Origin: Desulfitibacter alkalitolerans DSM 16504
GTDB lineage: Bacteria; Bacillota; DSM-16504; Desulfitibacterales; Desulfitibacteraceae
Reading direction: 5' to 3'
NCBI RefSeq assembly: GCF_000620305.1
Contig: NZ_KK211100.1
Span: forward strand, 556,735 to 620,734
DNA: 64,000 bases
Shown here one piece after another: positions 63,633-64,000 of the stretch (positions are counted from its first letter, which is position 1; every line of letters starts with the position of its first letter). Below the pieces are notes generated by a model. That model was not told the origin of the DNA and searched no databases. It saw only the letters and a list, made by a program, of their open reading frames with translations. A program made the position numbers and the translations under genes.

Positions 63633-64000
63633 TTAGAGTAGGCTTGTTGCTATTGAATAACCAGCAACTATTAATAAAAGGATAATGACAACTTTTTTAA
63701 ACAGCTCGTTAGGAACCAGCTTAAATAAAAATTTCCCCAAAAACATTCCTATAATAGGAAAAGGTACAAGATATAAAATAATCTTAAATATTTCCATAGA
63801 AATAACGCCGGACAAAAACATTATTGGAAATGTAAAACAGTAAATTAAGAAAAAATATGCCACTCCTGTAGCCCGATAAGCATTTTTATCAATATCAAAG
63901 TTGGTCAATACCAAAATAATTGGAGGACCAGGCATACCAATGGTAGCCGTTAAGAATCCCGAAAGGCTTCCACTTACCTTAAACCACCGCACCCTGTTGT
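63633..64000 (-). CDS. TauE/SafE-type permease, cut by the window edge
   Basis: The C-terminal part of a sulfite-exporter-family membrane protein, about 122 visible residues with four hydrophobic segments. SGFLTATIGMPGPPIIL is the typical second repeat signature of TauE/SafE (DUF81), and the end is LLLIVAGYSIATSLL. The frame stays open to the last base, so the N-terminal half is outside. These permeases move sulfite, sulfonates or other anions. Transport substrate cannot be judged from half a protein. Confidence 0.8.
   Translation of the reverse strand, partial: NRVRWFKVSGSLSGFLTATIGMPGPPIILVLTNFDIDKNAYRATGVAYFFLIYCFTFPIMFLSGVISMEIFKIILYLVPFPIIGMFLGKFLFKLVPNELFKKVVIILLLIVAGYSIATSLL

Overview
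The window reads as chromosomal DNA of an AT-rich, anaerobic, endospore-forming member of the Bacillota, most like the Clostridia. Supporting genes are spoVR, yhbH and prkA (sporulation associated), a GerMN-domain lipoprotein, phosphate butyryltransferase with butyrate kinase, a 2-hydroxyacyl-CoA dehydratase-like protein with its activator, and ribosome-binding sites of the GGAGG type, often with TTG or GTG starts. Genus cannot be fixed from the sequence alone.

Layout. 1-4.5 kb: a transposase cut by the left edge, an alpha/beta hydrolase, an OsmC-family protein, hairpin-rich intergenic repeats, a duplicated DUF3231 protein and tRNA-Leu(CAG). 4.7-5.8 kb: an MscS channel. 5.86-15.3 kb: a defence island of about 9.3 kb lodged in tRNA-Leu(TAG). 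It is bounded by a 102-bp direct repeat with two mismatches, made of the tRNA 3' part plus its terminator. The island holds an Abi_2/HEPN-type gene and a type I restriction-modification operon: half-length hsdS, hsdM, the C-terminal half of dinD, full hsdS, hsdR and a YgjP-type metallopeptidase. No integrase is visible in it. 15.24-15.8 kb: a six-tRNA operon (Gly-Arg-His-Gln-Lys-Leu) behind a perfect consensus promoter.

15.9-25 kb, leftward: rdgB, rph, an MBL-fold hydrolase, glycerate kinase, a dehydratase/activator pair like the double-cubane cluster proteins, murI, a multidomain cell-wall amidase and a GerMN lipoprotein. A lone LytTR response regulator faces a long leftward gene set: hisC, a truncated T-box element, glcD, glcF, larA, a sodium:solute symporter, buk and ptb. 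This looks like lactate (or another 2-hydroxy acid) uptake and oxidation with acyl-phosphate energy conservation. 34.8-40 kb: spoVR-yhbH, then rightward a NaChBac-like voltage-gated sodium channel and typA/bipA.

40-45 kb: a variable cluster of exported proteins (beta-propeller, M23-type peptidase, small secreted proteins) with two start-less open frames that look like decayed genes. 45-57.8 kb: glutamate dehydrogenase, a PEP/pyruvate-binding-domain protein, PrkA kinase, two tiny zinc-ribbon proteins, a cupin phosphoglucose isomerase, an orphan substrate-binding lipoprotein, QueG, DedA, a YkgJ-type protein, a cysteine-less AsrB/HydG-like flavoprotein and a CBS protein. 58-63.5 kb: a nucleoside-type BMP ABC transporter plus deoC, a nucleoside salvage unit. 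The right edge cuts a TauE/SafE permease.

The most unusual items are the tRNA-integrated defence island with its split specificity and DinD parts, the orphan T-box module, the cluster-less flavoprotein, and the decaying secreted-protein cluster.
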